The notes under the pieces: generated by a model
What the model was told of the DNA's origin: nothing
What the model saw: only the letters and a program-made list of their open reading frames with translations
Databases searched by the model: none
Made by a program: the position numbers and the translations under genes
Shown here: positions 8,166 to 17,991 of the stretch, piece by piece
Layout of the letters: each line of letters begins with the position of its first letter
How positions within the stretch are numbered: the stretch's first letter is position 1
NCBI RefSeq assembly: GCF_004522155.1
Contig: NZ_SDEA01000008.1
Location: 1 to 64,000, forward strand
Direction of reading: 5' to 3'
Length of the DNA: 64,000 nucleotides
Source of the DNA: Paracoccus luteus
GTDB lineage: Bacteria; Pseudomonadota; Alphaproteobacteria; Rhodobacterales; Rhodobacteraceae

Positions 8166-8219
8166 CACGGCAGGTCAACGCGCGACGGAACACCGCCGCC
8201 ATCCCAGAAAGGTATTTCG

Positions 8220-9008
8220 ATGTCCATGTCCGACGGCCCCGTGATTGGCGCGCCCATCGACCGCAGCCAGGAAACCTATCGCCCCTCTCCCTATCCGCCG
8301 CAAAAGACGCTGCCGCATGGCGACGTGTCGCCCGACGGCAGTCGTGCGTGGCCCGAGCCGTCGATGACGTCGCGCGTGCTGGTCTATGGCGGGGCCGCGG
8401 TCGCGGCGGCCGCGGTGACGGCGGGCGCGGTGCTGGCGGTCCGCAAGGTCGCCGACATGGTCAGCGGCAACGACGAGATTCACGACGATGCCGAACGCGC
8501 CGCCGAACGCGCGCGCGAGCGGGTGTATGGCGCCGCCCGCCGCGATGGCCCGACCGAACGCGAACGCGAGGCGATGCGCGCGCGCGCCCGGTCGCGGATG
8601 CAGCACGACGACGACAGCCACCGCTTTGGTCCCCGGGGCGACGGGGGGCAGCACCGGCGCACCGACCGCCCGCGCCCGTCGCGCCCGCCCCGCACCTCGA
8701 TGAGCTTCATCTCCGAGATCGAGGATACCGCGCAGCGCCTGTCGGGCAATCTCAACAGCATCATCGCCGCGGTGGGCGGGGCGATGAACGCGTTCCGTGC
8801 AGTTGCCGAAAACGCCGAAGGGGTGGTGCGCGACTTTTCCGGCACCGCCGATCAGATCCGCAGTTTCCTGAACACCGGTGCCGACCAGGCCCCGCGCCCG
8901 CAAGGGGGGCAACAGGCGGGCGGGTTCCAGCGGCCGCGCAAATCGGACGTCGTGGATCTGCGCGACGGCGGCATCGCGGGTGCCGAGACACGCACCCACC
9001 GGCTGTAG
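8220..9008 (+). CDS. hypothetical membrane-anchored protein, 262 aa
   Basis: I do not recognise a family. The start MSMSDGPVIGAP follows an AGAAAGG ribosome site. Residues about 53-75 form one Ala/Val/Gly hydrophobic segment (VLVYGGAAVAAAAVTAGAVL). After it come a charged Arg/Glu helix, a disordered Arg/Asp/Gly/His stretch (about 110-160), an amphipathic region (MSFISEIEDTAQRLSGN, then further helix) and a Gln/Gly/Arg tail. The layout suggests a single-pass protein with a helical domain. A 9-bp hairpin follows, then the YihY gene on the same strand. Confidence 0.7.
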   Translation: MSMSDGPVIGAPIDRSQETYRPSPYPPQKTLPHGDVSPDGSRAWPEPSMTSRVLVYGGAAVAAAAVTAGAVLAVRKVADMVSGNDEIHDDAERAAERARERVYGAARRDGPTEREREAMRARARSRMQHDDDSHRFGPRGDGGQHRRTDRPRPSRPPRTSMSFISEIEDTAQRLSGNLNSIIAAVGGAMNAFRAVAENAEGVVRDFSGTADQIRSFLNTGADQAPRPQGGQQAGGFQRPRKSDVVDLRDGGIAGAETRTHRL

Positions 9009-9030
9009 GCCCGGCCCCGCCGCCACGCCC

Positions 9031-9056
9031 GGCCGCGCCAGAACGGCGCGGCCTTA
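9031..9056 (+). terminator. hairpin between the 262-aa protein and yihY-family genes
   Basis: GGCCGCGCC (9031-9039) pairs perfectly with GGCGCGGCC (9045-9053), loop AGAAC, followed only by TTA. It could act as a weak terminator or attenuator. Confidence 0.45.
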
Positions 9057-9081
9057 CCGCCCTGACCCCTGCGAGCGCACC

Positions 9082-10254
9082 ATGCCCGACCGACCCGATC
9101 CTGCCCCGACCCGGCCCGACGTCTATGACGCCCTGTTCGGCCCACTGCCCGCGGGCTGGCGCGAGCGCAAGGGACTGCCGCCCGATGGCGCCGCACCGGA
9201 CCCGGCGAAGGATGCAAGGCAGGGGCACAGGCCGCCCGCGTCCGGTTCGGGCACCGACACCCTCGACGCCGACGAACGCGCCGACGCCGCAGCGGTCGTC
9301 AAAAGCGATGCAAAGACGGCTGCGGCGAACGCCGCCCCCCCGCCCCGCGTTCCCGGCGCGCCCGAGACGCCGTGGCAGCTGGGCCGGTCAAGCTGGATGA
9401 CCGTGCTGAAGCGGACCGCGACCGAGTTCGGCAAGGACCGCGTGACCTCGGTCGCGGGCGGCGTCACGTTTTTCGCGCTGCTGGCGCTGTTTCCGGCGAT
9501 CACCGCACTGGTGTCGCTGTATGGCCGCGTGGCGGACCCGGCCACCATCTCGGACAACCTGGCGATGCTGAACCGCATCCTGCCGGAAAGCGCCATCGAC
9601 CTGGTCGCGGGTCAGGTGACGGCCATCGCCTCGGCTCCGAAAACCGCGCTGTCGATCGCCGGGATCATCAGCATCCTGGTCGCGCTGTGGTCGGCGAACG
9701 GCGGCATGAAGGCGCTGATCGAGGCGCTGAACATCGCCTGGTTCGAAACCGAAAAACGCGGGTTCATCAAGCTGAACGTCGTGTCGCTGGCGATGACGTT
9801 GGGCGCCATCGTCGGCATCATCGTCATGCTTGGCGTCATCACGGTCCTGCCTGCCGTGCTGGAGGCGGTGCTGGCCGGCAGCGCAGCCGAGACGGTGATG
9901 AAGCTGTTGCGCTGGCCGCTGATGGCGGGCCTTCTGCTGGCCGGGCTGGCGGTGATCTATCGCTTTGGCCCCAGCAAGGACGATCCGGCGTGGCAGTGGA
10001 TCTCGCCTGGGGCGATCCTGGCCACGGTCGGGCTGCTGGTCGCATCGCTGCTGTTTTCCTGGTATGCTGCGAACTTCGCCAACTACAACGAGACGTATGG
10101 CTCGCTGGGCGCGGCGATCGCCATGATGATGTGGCTGTGGATCGCGGCCATCGTCGTGCTGACCGGGGCCGAGCTGAACTCGGAGGTCGAGCGCCAGATC
10201 AAGATCGAGAACGGCGTCGAGCCGAAGGGCGACGAGGATCTGGCGCAGCGCTGA
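9082..10254 (+). CDS. YihY/virulence factor BrkB family inner-membrane protein
   Basis: The start MPDRPDPAPTRPDVYD gives 390 residues. The first 100 are a disordered Pro/Ala/Asp-rich cytoplasmic extension. The YihY domain begins near residue 105 (WMTVLKRTATEFGKDRV) and has about six membrane segments, with family features VAGGVTFFALLALFPAITALVSLY, LWSANGGMKALIEALN and the late YGSLGAAIAMMMWLW helix. Older literature called this family ribonuclease BN, which is now considered wrong; transport function is unproven. The charged C-terminus is cytoplasmic. A bidirectional hairpin separates it from tig. Confidence 0.92.
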   Translation: MPDRPDPAPTRPDVYDALFGPLPAGWRERKGLPPDGAAPDPAKDARQGHRPPASGSGTDTLDADERADAAAVVKSDAKTAAANAAPPPRVPGAPETPWQLGRSSWMTVLKRTATEFGKDRVTSVAGGVTFFALLALFPAITALVSLYGRVADPATISDNLAMLNRILPESAIDLVAGQVTAIASAPKTALSIAGIISILVALWSANGGMKALIEALNIAWFETEKRGFIKLNVVSLAMTLGAIVGIIVMLGVITVLPAVLEAVLAGSAAETVMKLLRWPLMAGLLLAGLAVIYRFGPSKDDPAWQWISPGAILATVGLLVASLLFSWYAANFANYNETYGSLGAAIAMMMWLWIAAIVVLTGAELNSEVERQIKIENGVEPKGDEDLAQR

Positions 10255-10270
10255 GGCGCGGCGCGCAGGA

Positions 10271-10300
10271 GAAAGGCCGCCCAACCGGGCGGCCCTTTCC
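10271..10300. terminator. bidirectional terminator between yihY-family gene and tig
   Basis: GGCCGCCC (10275-10282) pairs with GGGCGGCC (10287-10294), loop AACC. It is flanked by GAAA on the left and CTTTCC on the right, so both strands have a short T run. It serves two convergent genes. Confidence 0.7.
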
Positions 10301-10319
10301 GTTCTGCGCGGCGAAACCC

Positions 10320-11654
10320 TCAGGCTTCGTCCAGCGATTCCAGCGCCTTTTCCAGCTCTTCCTTGGTCACGGTGCGGTCGGTGACCTTGGCGCCGGCGAT
10401 GATGTGATCGACGACCTTGTCCTCGAAGATCGGGGCGCGCAGCTGCTGCTGGGCGGCCTGGTTCTGCTGGATGAACTCGAAGAACGCGCGTTCCTGGCCG
10501 GGGAAGTTGCGGGCCTGGCGCATGACCGCCTGGGTCATCTCCTGGTCGCCCACGGTGATTTCGGCCTTTTGCCCGACTTCGGCCAGCAGCAGGCCCAGCC
10601 GCACGCGGCGTTCGGCCAGCTTGCGGTGCTCGTCGGTGGTCTCGATCTCGCCGTGGTTGTGGCCGTGCTCTTCGGGGTGTTCCTCGTGCCACAGCTGATG
10701 CGCGATCTGGCCCGCCTCGGCCTCGACCAGCGAGGGCGGCAGGTCAAAGCTGACCAGCTCGTCCAGGCGGTCCAGCAGGGCGCGTTTCATCAGCGCGCGG
10801 CTGGCGTCCTTGTATTCCGATTCCAACCGCTCGCCGATCTGCGCCTTCAGCGCGTCCAGGTCGTCGGCGCCGAAGCGCTTGGCCAGCGCGTCGTCGATCT
10901 CGGCCGCTTTCGGGGCCTTCACGGCCTTGACCGTGGTTTCAAACACCGCGTCCTTGCCCTTGAGGTGGGGCGCGCCGTAATCGTCGGGGAAGCGCACGTT
11001 GACGTTGACCGAGTCGCCGGCCTTGACGCCCGCCAGCTGATCCTCGAACCCCGGGATGAACGACCCCGAGCCCAGCACCAGCGGATAATCCTCGGCGGTG
11101 CCGCCCTCGAACGCCTCGCCGTCGACCATGCCCTTGAAGTCGATCACGACCTGGTCTCCGGTCTCGGCGGCGGCGCCCTCGTCGCGGTCGTCGAAGGACT
11201 GGGCGTTCTTGGCCAGATTCTCCAGCGCCTCGGTCACGGCCGCATCCTCGGCCTTGACGGTCAGGCGCTCAAGCTCGACGCCGGACAGGTCGGTGTCCGG
11301 GATTTCGGGCAGCAGCTCATAGCTGACGTTCACGACGACGTCGTCGCCTTCCTTCCAGCCTTCGCCGTCCTGCATCTCGATCCTGGGCTGCATGGCCGGA
11401 CGGACCTTGTTTTCGTCCATGTGGACACGCAGCGCGTCGTCGATGGATTTCTGCATGGCGTCGCCCATGACCCGCGGGCCATAGGTCTTTTTCATCAGCG
11501 CCATCGGCACCTTGCCCTTGCGAAAGCCCTTCATCTCGACGTTGGGCCGGGCCTCGGCCAGCTGGCGGTCCACCTCGGCCGCCAGATCGGCCGCCGGCAG
11601 GGTAAGGCGATAGCCGCGCTTGAGACCTTCGTTCAGGGTTTCCGTGACCTGCAT
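10320..11654 (-). CDS. tig: trigger factor
   Basis: Trigger factor is the ribosome-bound chaperone and peptidyl-prolyl isomerase. ATG 11654 ([15 protein letters not shown]) fits the family and is preceded by AAAGGAACCCCA; 444 residues is normal. The N-terminal ribosome-binding domain carries the signature GFRKGKVPM (about 45-53). The FKBP-like isomerase domain spans about 150-240 ([35 protein letters not shown]). A helical C-terminal domain follows. A His-rich stretch ([14 protein letters not shown]) in the C-terminal part is unusual. A promoter is proposed upstream. Confidence 0.97.
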   Translation of the reverse strand: MQVTETLNEGLKRGYRLTLPAADLAAEVDRQLAEARPNVEMKGFRKGKVPMALMKKTYGPRVMGDAMQKSIDDALRVHMDENKVRPAMQPRIEMQDGEGWKEGDDVVVNVSYELLPEIPDTDLSGVELERLTVKAEDAAVTEALENLAKNAQSFDDRDEGAAAETGDQVVIDFKGMVDGEAFEGGTAEDYPLVLGSGSFIPGFEDQLAGVKAGDSVNVNVRFPDDYGAPHLKGKDAVFETTVKAVKAPKAAEIDDALAKRFGADDLDALKAQIGERLESEYKDASRALMKRALLDRLDELVSFDLPPSLVEAEAGQIAHQLWHEEHPEEHGHNHGEIETTDEHRKLAERRVRLGLLLAEVGQKAEITVGDQEMTQAVMRQARNFPGQERAFFEFIQQNQAAQQQLRAPIFEDKVVDHIIAGAKVTDRTVTKEELEKALESLDEA

Positions 11655-11713
11655 TGGGGTTCCTTTGTCATGTCCAACGGGCCGCGACCAAGGCGACCGT
11701 GCATTTGTTCGAC

Positions 11714-11742
11714 CTTCTAGGCATCGCGGCGACGGCGTGCAA
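11714..11742 (-). promoter_or_regulatory. candidate sigma-70-type promoter of tig
   Basis: Read on the minus strand, TTGCAC (11742-11737) and TAGAAG (11719-11714) are 17 bases apart. The predicted start is near 11707, giving a leader of about 50 bases before the tig ATG. Confidence 0.45.
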
Positions 11743-11808
11743 GCGGCGGTGTCGGCCCGGTCGAGGAAGCCTGGGCGCCTGCACGCGGGTGTTCTGTGGC
11801 GGGGCTGA

Positions 11809-12654
11809 TCAGAACGGGCATGCTGCAAGCAGGCGGTCGGCCATGCGGCCGACGTCCACGGCCGGCAGCGTCAGGTCGTCCGCATAGTCGCCCAGATCGA
11901 ACGGCAGCGCGATCTTTCGCCGGTCCGACGCGGACAGGTCAAGACCGACGGACTGGAAATAGTCCCTGAACTTGAAGTCATTCTCCAGCTCGGCCGAGAA
12001 CGAGGCGGTCCAGCAGGTCGGCACACCATAGGCGTGGGACACGATCAGCCCGTGCAGGGACGTCGACAGCGTCGCCTCGCACGACGCGATCACGTCGATC
12101 ACGCTTTCGAACGGATCGGTCAGATCGATCAGAACCGCGTCGGCGGGCAGCAGATTGCCGTTCTGCTTCCAGAACGGCATGTCGTAGACGTGCGGGATCA
12201 AGCCCAGCCGATACGTCTTGCCCGTGCTTGCAGGCATGTGGAACCGGGGCAGGCACAGACCCGGATCGCCGATCACCTCGGGCACATCAAGGCGGCGGCT
12301 GTCCAGCACCTGCTGCGTCAGCGGCCCGCGGACCGCCCTCATCTCCAGCGGGCGGGCAAACCACGCGTCCGGCTCCTTGATGCCGGTGCCCCAGACCACC
12401 GCGCGGTTCTTCCTGCGGATCTTGTGCATGATGCTGCCGCAGGTGAAGTGAACCGGAACGCCCTCGGGCACGTGGCCCGGCGCGCAATAGCGCGGAAGCC
12501 GGCCGGTCCGCTGACGATACAGATAAGGGCCAATCCAGTCGCCGAAGTTCCTGAAGTTGCCCCACCAGGCCCACCACATGTTGTCACTTGCGATCTCGCC
12601 GCGGGCCAGCATTTCGCGTTCGGCGGGGCCGGGCTTTTCAAGCGAATCAAACAT
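11809..12654 (-). CDS. polysaccharide pyruvyl transferase family protein
   Basis: Members move a pyruvyl or related group to exopolysaccharide or cell-wall sugars. The start [13 protein letters not shown] gives 281 residues; the open frame further upstream is only the tRNA-Leu gene read as protein. Features seen are the early [13 protein letters not shown] motif, [44 protein letters not shown] and [16 protein letters not shown] near residue 210, all typical of the superfamily. No other exopolysaccharide genes are nearby. The ATG lies 23 bases past the 3' end of tRNA-Leu on the same strand, with no terminator between, so the two may share a transcript. Confidence 0.82.
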   Translation of the reverse strand: MFDSLEKPGPAEREMLARGEIASDNMWWAWWGNFRNFGDWIGPYLYRQRTGRLPRYCAPGHVPEGVPVHFTCGSIMHKIRRKNRAVVWGTGIKEPDAWFARPLEMRAVRGPLTQQVLDSRRLDVPEVIGDPGLCLPRFHMPASTGKTYRLGLIPHVYDMPFWKQNGNLLPADAVLIDLTDPFESVIDVIASCEATLSTSLHGLIVSHAYGVPTCWTASFSAELENDFKFRDYFQSVGLDLSASDRRKIALPFDLGDYADDLTLPAVDVGRMADRLLAACPF

Positions 12655-12677
12655 GGCCAATCCCTGATGACATGGCA

Positions 12678-12762
12678 TGGTGCGGGTGAAGGGACTTGAA
12701 CCCCCACGCCTTGCGGCGCCAGAACCTAAATCTGGTGCGTCTGCCAGTTTCGCCACACCCGC
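12678..12762 (-). tRNA. tRNA-Leu (anticodon UAG)
   Basis: On the minus strand the gene begins GCGGGTGTGGCGAAACTGGC and ends CACCCGCACCA, with a 7-bp acceptor stem and CCA encoded at 12680-12678. The anticodon stem CCAGA/TCTGG encloses the loop TTTAGGT, giving anticodon TAG (12728-12726), which reads CUN leucine codons. The variable arm is long, as expected for a class II tRNA, and the T loop is GTTCAAG. Total length with CCA is 85 bases. Confidence 0.97.
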
Positions 12763-12845
12763 AATGCGTCAGCCGGGCAGGCCGCGCGGCCCGCCAGCAA
12801 ATCCGCGCCCTCTTAGCAAAGCGGGGGCTGGCGCGCGAGCGGAAT

Positions 12846-14450
12846 CTACAGCCCCAGGTCGCGGAAGACGCCGGGCAGCTGGTCGGGCAGGTCGTCGGCG
12901 ATCAGGCCGGGGCCAAAGCGGCGGGCGGCGGCGGCGTGCAGCAGGGCGCCGGTTGCGGCGGCGTCCGCCGGGGCCAGCCCGCGGGCCAGCAGCCCGGCGA
13001 CAATGCCGGCCAGCACATCGCCCGTGCCCGCCGTCGCCAGCCAAGGCACGTCCAATGCCGCGACCAGCGTCGGGGGGCTGCCCGCGTCGTCGGCGATGAC
13101 CGATGTCGGGCCCTTGTGCAGGATCGTCGCGCCGGCCTCGCGCGCCGCGTCGCGGACCGTGTCGATCAGGCTGGTCCGCGACCCGGGACGGTCTGCGGAC
13201 TGGAACAGCCGCTGGAACTCTCCGGCGTGGGGGGTCATCACCACCGGCCACGGCCCCATCAGGTCGAACAGCGTCCGGGCGTCGCCTGCGAATGCGGTCA
13301 GCGCATCGGCGTCCAAAACCAGGGACGGGCGACGCCGCCCGCGCGGATGGCGCAGCGCCGCCAGCGTCATGGCGCGCGCACGCTCGATCCCCAGCCCGGG
13401 GCCGATGCAGACCGCGTTGATCCGCTCGTCCTCCAGCGCCGCGGTCAGCGCGTCAGGCCCGTCGATCACCCGCCGCATCAGCGCGTCGGGGCCGCCCCCG
13501 GCCAGGTCTTCCGGCAGCGGCACGCCCAGCGTGACCAGCCCCGCCCCCACGCGCAGGGCCGCCCGCGCCGCAAGGCGCGCCGCGCCCGCGCGCTCGGGCG
13601 GACCCGACAGCACCAGGACATGACCGTGGTCATACTTGTGCCGCCCCACGGGCTTTGCCAAGGCGCGACCGCCCAGCGCCATGTCCGGCCCGAACACCAG
13701 GGCGGCCTTGCGCTGGAACCGCCAGCCGATGCCGTTGCTGTGGTTCCAGGCGTTGTTCAGACCCAGATCCGCCACCATCACCGTGCCCGAAAGGCTGGGG
13801 CCGCGGCCAAGCACATGCCCCGGCCGGCCGCGGTGGAACGTCACGGTCAGGTCCGCCCCATCCCCGCCCTCGCCCTGCCCCGTGTCCAGATCCAGACCGC
13901 TGAAGCAGTCGATCGCGACCAGACGCTCGGAATCCTCGGCGAACGCGTCACGGGTCCGGCGCCACCCGGGCGGCAGGGGGCATCGGCCGCCGGCGCCGAC
14001 GATGGCGTCGATCAGCACGTCATAGAACGTCGAGACCATGTATCCGGGAAACTCCCCCTCCGGGTCGCGACAGTCATCCACCTCTCCGCCCGCATCGAGA
14101 AAGCGCTGCCGGGCCGCGGCCGCGTCCTGCGGCAGTGACGCCTGGTCGCCCAGGCCGATCACGTCCAGGGACCAGCCCCGCTCGTGCAGCAGGCGCGCCA
14201 CTACATACCCGTCGCCGCCATTTTTTCCGGGCCCGCACAGCACGACAGCCTGCCCGCCGCCCGGCTCTGCCGGGGGGAAAAGCTCGGGCCAGCGGCGTTC
14301 GATGGCGGCGACGACCGCGCTGCCCGCGCGCTCCATCAGCTCGGCGCCCGTCGTCTCGCCGCTGGCGATCACGGACGCCTCGAACTGGCGCATCTGGCTG
14401 CAGGTTATCAGCTGGCTTGTTGCGCCGCCGCTTCCCAGAATGCCCATCAT
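12846..14450 (-). CDS. nnr: bifunctional NAD(P)H-hydrate epimerase / ADP-dependent NAD(P)H-hydrate dehydratase
   Basis: This enzyme repairs damaged NADH and NADPH hydrates. The N-terminal YjeF_N epimerase domain (about 15-210) has the motif CGPGKNGGDGYVVARLL. The C-terminal ribokinase-like dehydratase domain (about 230-520) has KYDHGHVLVLSG, GAGLVTLGVP and the catalytic-site GTGDVLAGIVAGLLARG. Two adjacent ATGs at 14450 and 14447 are candidate starts, giving about 534 residues; GAGAGG lies very close to them, so the exact start is uncertain. It is divergent from glnB. Confidence 0.93.
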   Translation of the reverse strand: MMGILGSGGATSQLITCSQMRQFEASVIASGETTGAELMERAGSAVVAAIERRWPELFPPAEPGGGQAVVLCGPGKNGGDGYVVARLLHERGWSLDVIGLGDQASLPQDAAAARQRFLDAGGEVDDCRDPEGEFPGYMVSTFYDVLIDAIVGAGGRCPLPPGWRRTRDAFAEDSERLVAIDCFSGLDLDTGQGEGGDGADLTVTFHRGRPGHVLGRGPSLSGTVMVADLGLNNAWNHSNGIGWRFQRKAALVFGPDMALGGRALAKPVGRHKYDHGHVLVLSGPPERAGAARLAARAALRVGAGLVTLGVPLPEDLAGGGPDALMRRVIDGPDALTAALEDERINAVCIGPGLGIERARAMTLAALRHPRGRRRPSLVLDADALTAFAGDARTLFDLMGPWPVVMTPHAGEFQRLFQSADRPGSRTSLIDTVRDAAREAGATILHKGPTSVIADDAGSPPTLVAALDVPWLATAGTGDVLAGIVAGLLARGLAPADAAATGALLHAAAARRFGPGLIADDLPDQLPGVFRDLGL

Positions 14451-14545
14451 CCTCTCACCGTGCCTATATTTTGTGCAGCCGCCCCCGGCAGCGCAGGACA
14501 CCGCGCGTCGGGGGCGGCCAGCCATTGACCCTGATTTCGGCATAA

Positions 14546-14926
<381 letters not shown>

Positions 14927-14992
14927 CGCCGGACGGGACTTAACCAGATATCAACGATTGGCCGGTATCCCGGCCCAACCGAAGGAGCGGCC

Positions 14993-16399
14993 ATGACGGT
15001 CAACGAAGTTCTGGAACTGATGAAGTCGGAGGAGGTGGCCTATGTCGATGTCCGCTTCACCGATCCCAAGGGCAAGCTGCAGCACGTCACCCTGGTCGCA
15101 GACCTGGTGGACGAAGAGTGGTTCGAGGAAGGCTTCATGTTCGACGGCAGCTCGATCGCGGGCTGGAAGTCGATCGACCAGTCCGACATGAAGCTGATGG
15201 CCGATCCGTCCAGCGCCTATATCGACCCGTTCTATGCCGAAAGGACGCTGTGCCTGCACTGCAACGTGGCCGAGCCGGACACCGGCGAGCCGTATTCCCG
15301 CGACCCCCGCGGCACCGCCGTCAAGGCCGAGGCCTATCTGAAATCGACCGGCATCGGCGACGATTTCTATTGCGGCCCGGAAGCCGAGTTCTTCATCTTC
15401 GACGACGTGCGCTATTCCGTGACGCCGCAGAAGGTCAGCTATCAGATCGACGCCGCCGACGCCGCCTGGAACACCGACACCGAATACGAGATGGGCAACA
15501 CCGGCCATCGCGCCCCCCACAAGGGCGGGTATTTTCCGGTGAACCCCATCGACGCGGCGCAGGATCTGCGCGGCGAGATGCTGTCCACGATGAAGCGCAT
15601 GGGCATCCGCGTCGACAAGCACCACCACGAGGTCGCCACCGGCCAGCACGAGCTGGGGATGATCTTTGGCGGGCTGGTCGAGCAGGCCGACAACATCCAG
15701 AAATACAAATACGTGATCCACAACGTGGCCCACGCCTATGGCAAGTCCGCGACCTTCATGCCGAAGCCGATGAAGGGTGACAACGGGTCGGGGATGCACG
15801 TCAACATGTCGATCTGGAAGGACGGCAAGCCGCTGTTTTCCGGCGACAAATACGCCGACCTCAGCCAGGAGGCGCTGTGGTTCATCGGCGGCATCCTGAA
15901 ACACGCCAAGGCGCTGAACGCGCTGACGAACCCGTCCACCAACAGCTACAAGCGGCTGATCCCGGGGTTCGAGGCGCCGGTGCTGCGGGCCTATTCGGCG
16001 CGCAACCGCTCGGGCTGCGTGCGCATCCCGTGGACCGAATCGCCGAAGGCCAAGCGCGTCGAGGCGCGGTTCCCCGACCCCGCCGCGAACCCCTATCTGG
16101 CCTTTGCCGCGCTGCTGATGGCGGGCCTGGACGGCATCCGCAGCAAGATCGACCCCGGCCCGGCGTCGGACAAGGATCTGTATGACCTGCCGCCCGAGGA
16201 ACTGGCCGAGATCCCGACCGTCTGCGGTTCCCTGCGCGAGGCGCTGGAGGAGCTGGAGAAGGACATGGACTTCCTGCTGCAGGGCGACGTCTTCACCCGC
16301 GACCAGCTGGAAAGCTATATCCGGCTGAAGTGGGAAGAGGTCTATGCGTTCGAGCATACGCCCCACCCGATCGAGTATGCGATGTATTACAGCTGCTGA
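14993..16399 (+). CDS. glnA: glutamine synthetase type I
   Basis: The enzyme makes glutamine from glutamate, ammonia and ATP as a dodecamer. The 468-residue length is classical GSI-beta. Visible motifs are [12 protein letters not shown], the metal-binding [31 protein letters not shown] and the flap/active-site [17 protein letters not shown]. The adenylylation site Tyr lies in DLYDLPPEE near residue 398, so control by GlnE-type modification is likely. A GAAGGAG ribosome site precedes the ATG. A 6-bp inverted repeat (14960-14975) lies in the glnB-glnA gap. Confidence 0.98.
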   Translation: MTVNEVLELMKSEEVAYVDVRFTDPKGKLQHVTLVADLVDEEWFEEGFMFDGSSIAGWKSIDQSDMKLMADPSSAYIDPFYAERTLCLHCNVAEPDTGEPYSRDPRGTAVKAEAYLKSTGIGDDFYCGPEAEFFIFDDVRYSVTPQKVSYQIDAADAAWNTDTEYEMGNTGHRAPHKGGYFPVNPIDAAQDLRGEMLSTMKRMGIRVDKHHHEVATGQHELGMIFGGLVEQADNIQKYKYVIHNVAHAYGKSATFMPKPMKGDNGSGMHVNMSIWKDGKPLFSGDKYADLSQEALWFIGGILKHAKALNALTNPSTNSYKRLIPGFEAPVLRAYSARNRSGCVRIPWTESPKAKRVEARFPDPAANPYLAFAALLMAGLDGIRSKIDPGPASDKDLYDLPPEELAEIPTVCGSLREALEELEKDMDFLLQGDVFTRDQLESYIRLKWEEVYAFEHTPHPIEYAMYYSC

Positions 16400-16443
16400 G
16401 GGGCGGCGCCCCTGTTCAGCCTCATGCCTCCGGCGGCGCCCCG

Positions 16444-16464
16444 CCGGGGGTTTTCCACCCCCGG
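16444..16464. repeat. G+C hairpin downstream of glnA
   Basis: CCGGGGGT (16444-16451) pairs with ACCCCCGG (16457-16464), loop TTTCC. It lies in the 215-base gap between glnA and purB, which holds no gene. Confidence 0.55.
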
Positions 16465-16474
16465 CCACTGCCGT

Positions 16475-16524
16475 GGCCTTCCTTGCTGGAAACGGTCACC
16501 GGACCGTTTCCAGCAAGGAAGGCC
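16475..16524. repeat. perfect 22-bp inverted repeat between glnA and purB
   Basis: Bases 16475-16496 are the exact reverse complement of 16503-16524, with a 6-base loop CACCGG. The arms begin GGCCTTCCTTGCTGGAAACG. No T run follows on either side. It would fold very stably in RNA and may cruciform in DNA. It could terminate or protect the glnA transcript. Confidence 0.9.
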
Positions 16525-16614
16525 CAAAGGATATTTCCGCAAGGAAGAACGGGCAGGTTGCGCCCGGCGGCCCTGCGGGACTAAGCGGGCATGAGTTCCT
16601 GCACGAGGCCCGCC

Positions 16615-17922
16615 ATGATCCCCCGCTATTCCCGCCCCGAGATGGTCGCCATCTGGTCGCCCGAGACCAAGTTCCGCATCTGGTACGAGATCGAGGCCCA
16701 TGCCTGCGACGCGCAGGCCGATCTGGGCGTGATCCCGCGCGAGAACGCCGAGGCGGTGTGGCGGGCGAAGGACGTGCAGTTCGACGTCGCCCGCATCGAC
16801 GAGATCGAGGCGGTGACGAAACACGACGTCATCGCCTTTCTCACCCATCTGGCCGAACATGTGGGCGCCGATCAGGCGCGCTTTGTCCATCAGGGCATGA
16901 CCAGTTCCGACGTGCTGGACACCACGCTGAACGTCCAGCTGGTGCGCGCCGCCGACATCCTGCTGGCCGACATGGACCGGGTGCTCGCCGCGCTGAAAAC
17001 CCGCGCGTTCGAGCACAAGGACACCGTCCGCATCGGCCGCAGCCACGGCATCCACGCGGAACCCACCACGATGGGCCTGACCTTTGCCCGCTTCCACGCG
17101 GAAATGGCGCGCGGCCGCGAACGGCTGGAACGCGCCCGCGATGAGGTCGCGACCGGCGCGATCTCGGGCGCGGTCGGCACCTTCGCCAACATCGATCCGG
17201 CGGTCGAGGAGCATGTCTGCGCGAAACTGGGCCTGCGCCCCGAGCCGATCAGCACCCAGGTCATCCCCCGCGACCGCCACGCGATGTTCTTCGCCACGCT
17301 GGGCGTCATCGCCAGCTCGATCGAGAATATCGCCATCGAGATCCGCCACATGCAGCGGACCGAGGTGCTGGAGGCGGAGGAGTATTTCTCGCCCGGCCAG
17401 AAGGGCAGTTCCGCGATGCCCCACAAGCGCAACCCGGTGCTGACGGAAAACCTGACCGGCCTTGCGCGGCTTGTCCGCATGGCCGTCATCCCGGCGATGG
17501 AGAACGTGGCGCTGTGGCATGAACGCGACATCAGCCACTCCAGCGTGGAACGCGCCATCGGCCCGGACGCCACGATCACGCTGGATTTCGCGCTGAACCG
17601 GCTGGCGGGGGTGATCGAAAAGCTGGTCGTCTATCCCGACAACATGCTGGCCAACATGAACAAGTTCAAGGGCTTGGTCATGTCCCAGCGGGTGCTGCTG
17701 GCGCTGACGCAGGCCGGAGTCAGCCGTGAGGACGCTTACCGCCTGGTCCAGCGCAACGCCATGAAAGTCTGGGAACAGGGCGCCGATTTCCGCGAGGAAC
17801 TGCTGGCCGACGCCGAGGTGACGGCCGCGCTGTCGCCCGCCGAGATCGAGGAGAAGTTCGACCTTGGCTATCACACCAAGCATGTCGACACGATCTTCCG
17901 CCGAGTTTTCGGCGAAAGCTGA
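16615..17922 (+). CDS. purB: adenylosuccinate lyase
   Basis: PurB catalyses two fumarate-releasing steps, SAICAR to AICAR and adenylosuccinate to AMP. The start MIPRYSRPEMVAIWSPETKF matches the family; an earlier ATG at 16591 would add eight unconserved residues. The 435-residue protein has HQGMTSSDVLDT and IGRSHGIHAEPTTMG, and the superfamily signature GSSAMPHKRNP near residue 265, whose flexible loop carries the catalytic serine. No strong ribosome site is visible. Confidence 0.97.
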   Translation: MIPRYSRPEMVAIWSPETKFRIWYEIEAHACDAQADLGVIPRENAEAVWRAKDVQFDVARIDEIEAVTKHDVIAFLTHLAEHVGADQARFVHQGMTSSDVLDTTLNVQLVRAADILLADMDRVLAALKTRAFEHKDTVRIGRSHGIHAEPTTMGLTFARFHAEMARGRERLERARDEVATGAISGAVGTFANIDPAVEEHVCAKLGLRPEPISTQVIPRDRHAMFFATLGVIASSIENIAIEIRHMQRTEVLEAEEYFSPGQKGSSAMPHKRNPVLTENLTGLARLVRMAVIPAMENVALWHERDISHSSVERAIGPDATITLDFALNRLAGVIEKLVVYPDNMLANMNKFKGLVMSQRVLLALTQAGVSREDAYRLVQRNAMKVWEQGADFREELLADAEVTAALSPAEIEEKFDLGYHTKHVDTIFRRVFGES

Positions 17923-17991
17923 GCCGCTGTTCACGGTTCGTTAGCGGGCCGGCGCGATACTGCCCCCACGACGCGCGATTCGGGGGCGATC

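Noticed and set aside
12663-12756. N-terminal extension of the pyruvyl transferase (MAKLADAPDLGSG)
   Set aside because: This is the tRNA-Leu gene translated; the real start is ATG 12654.
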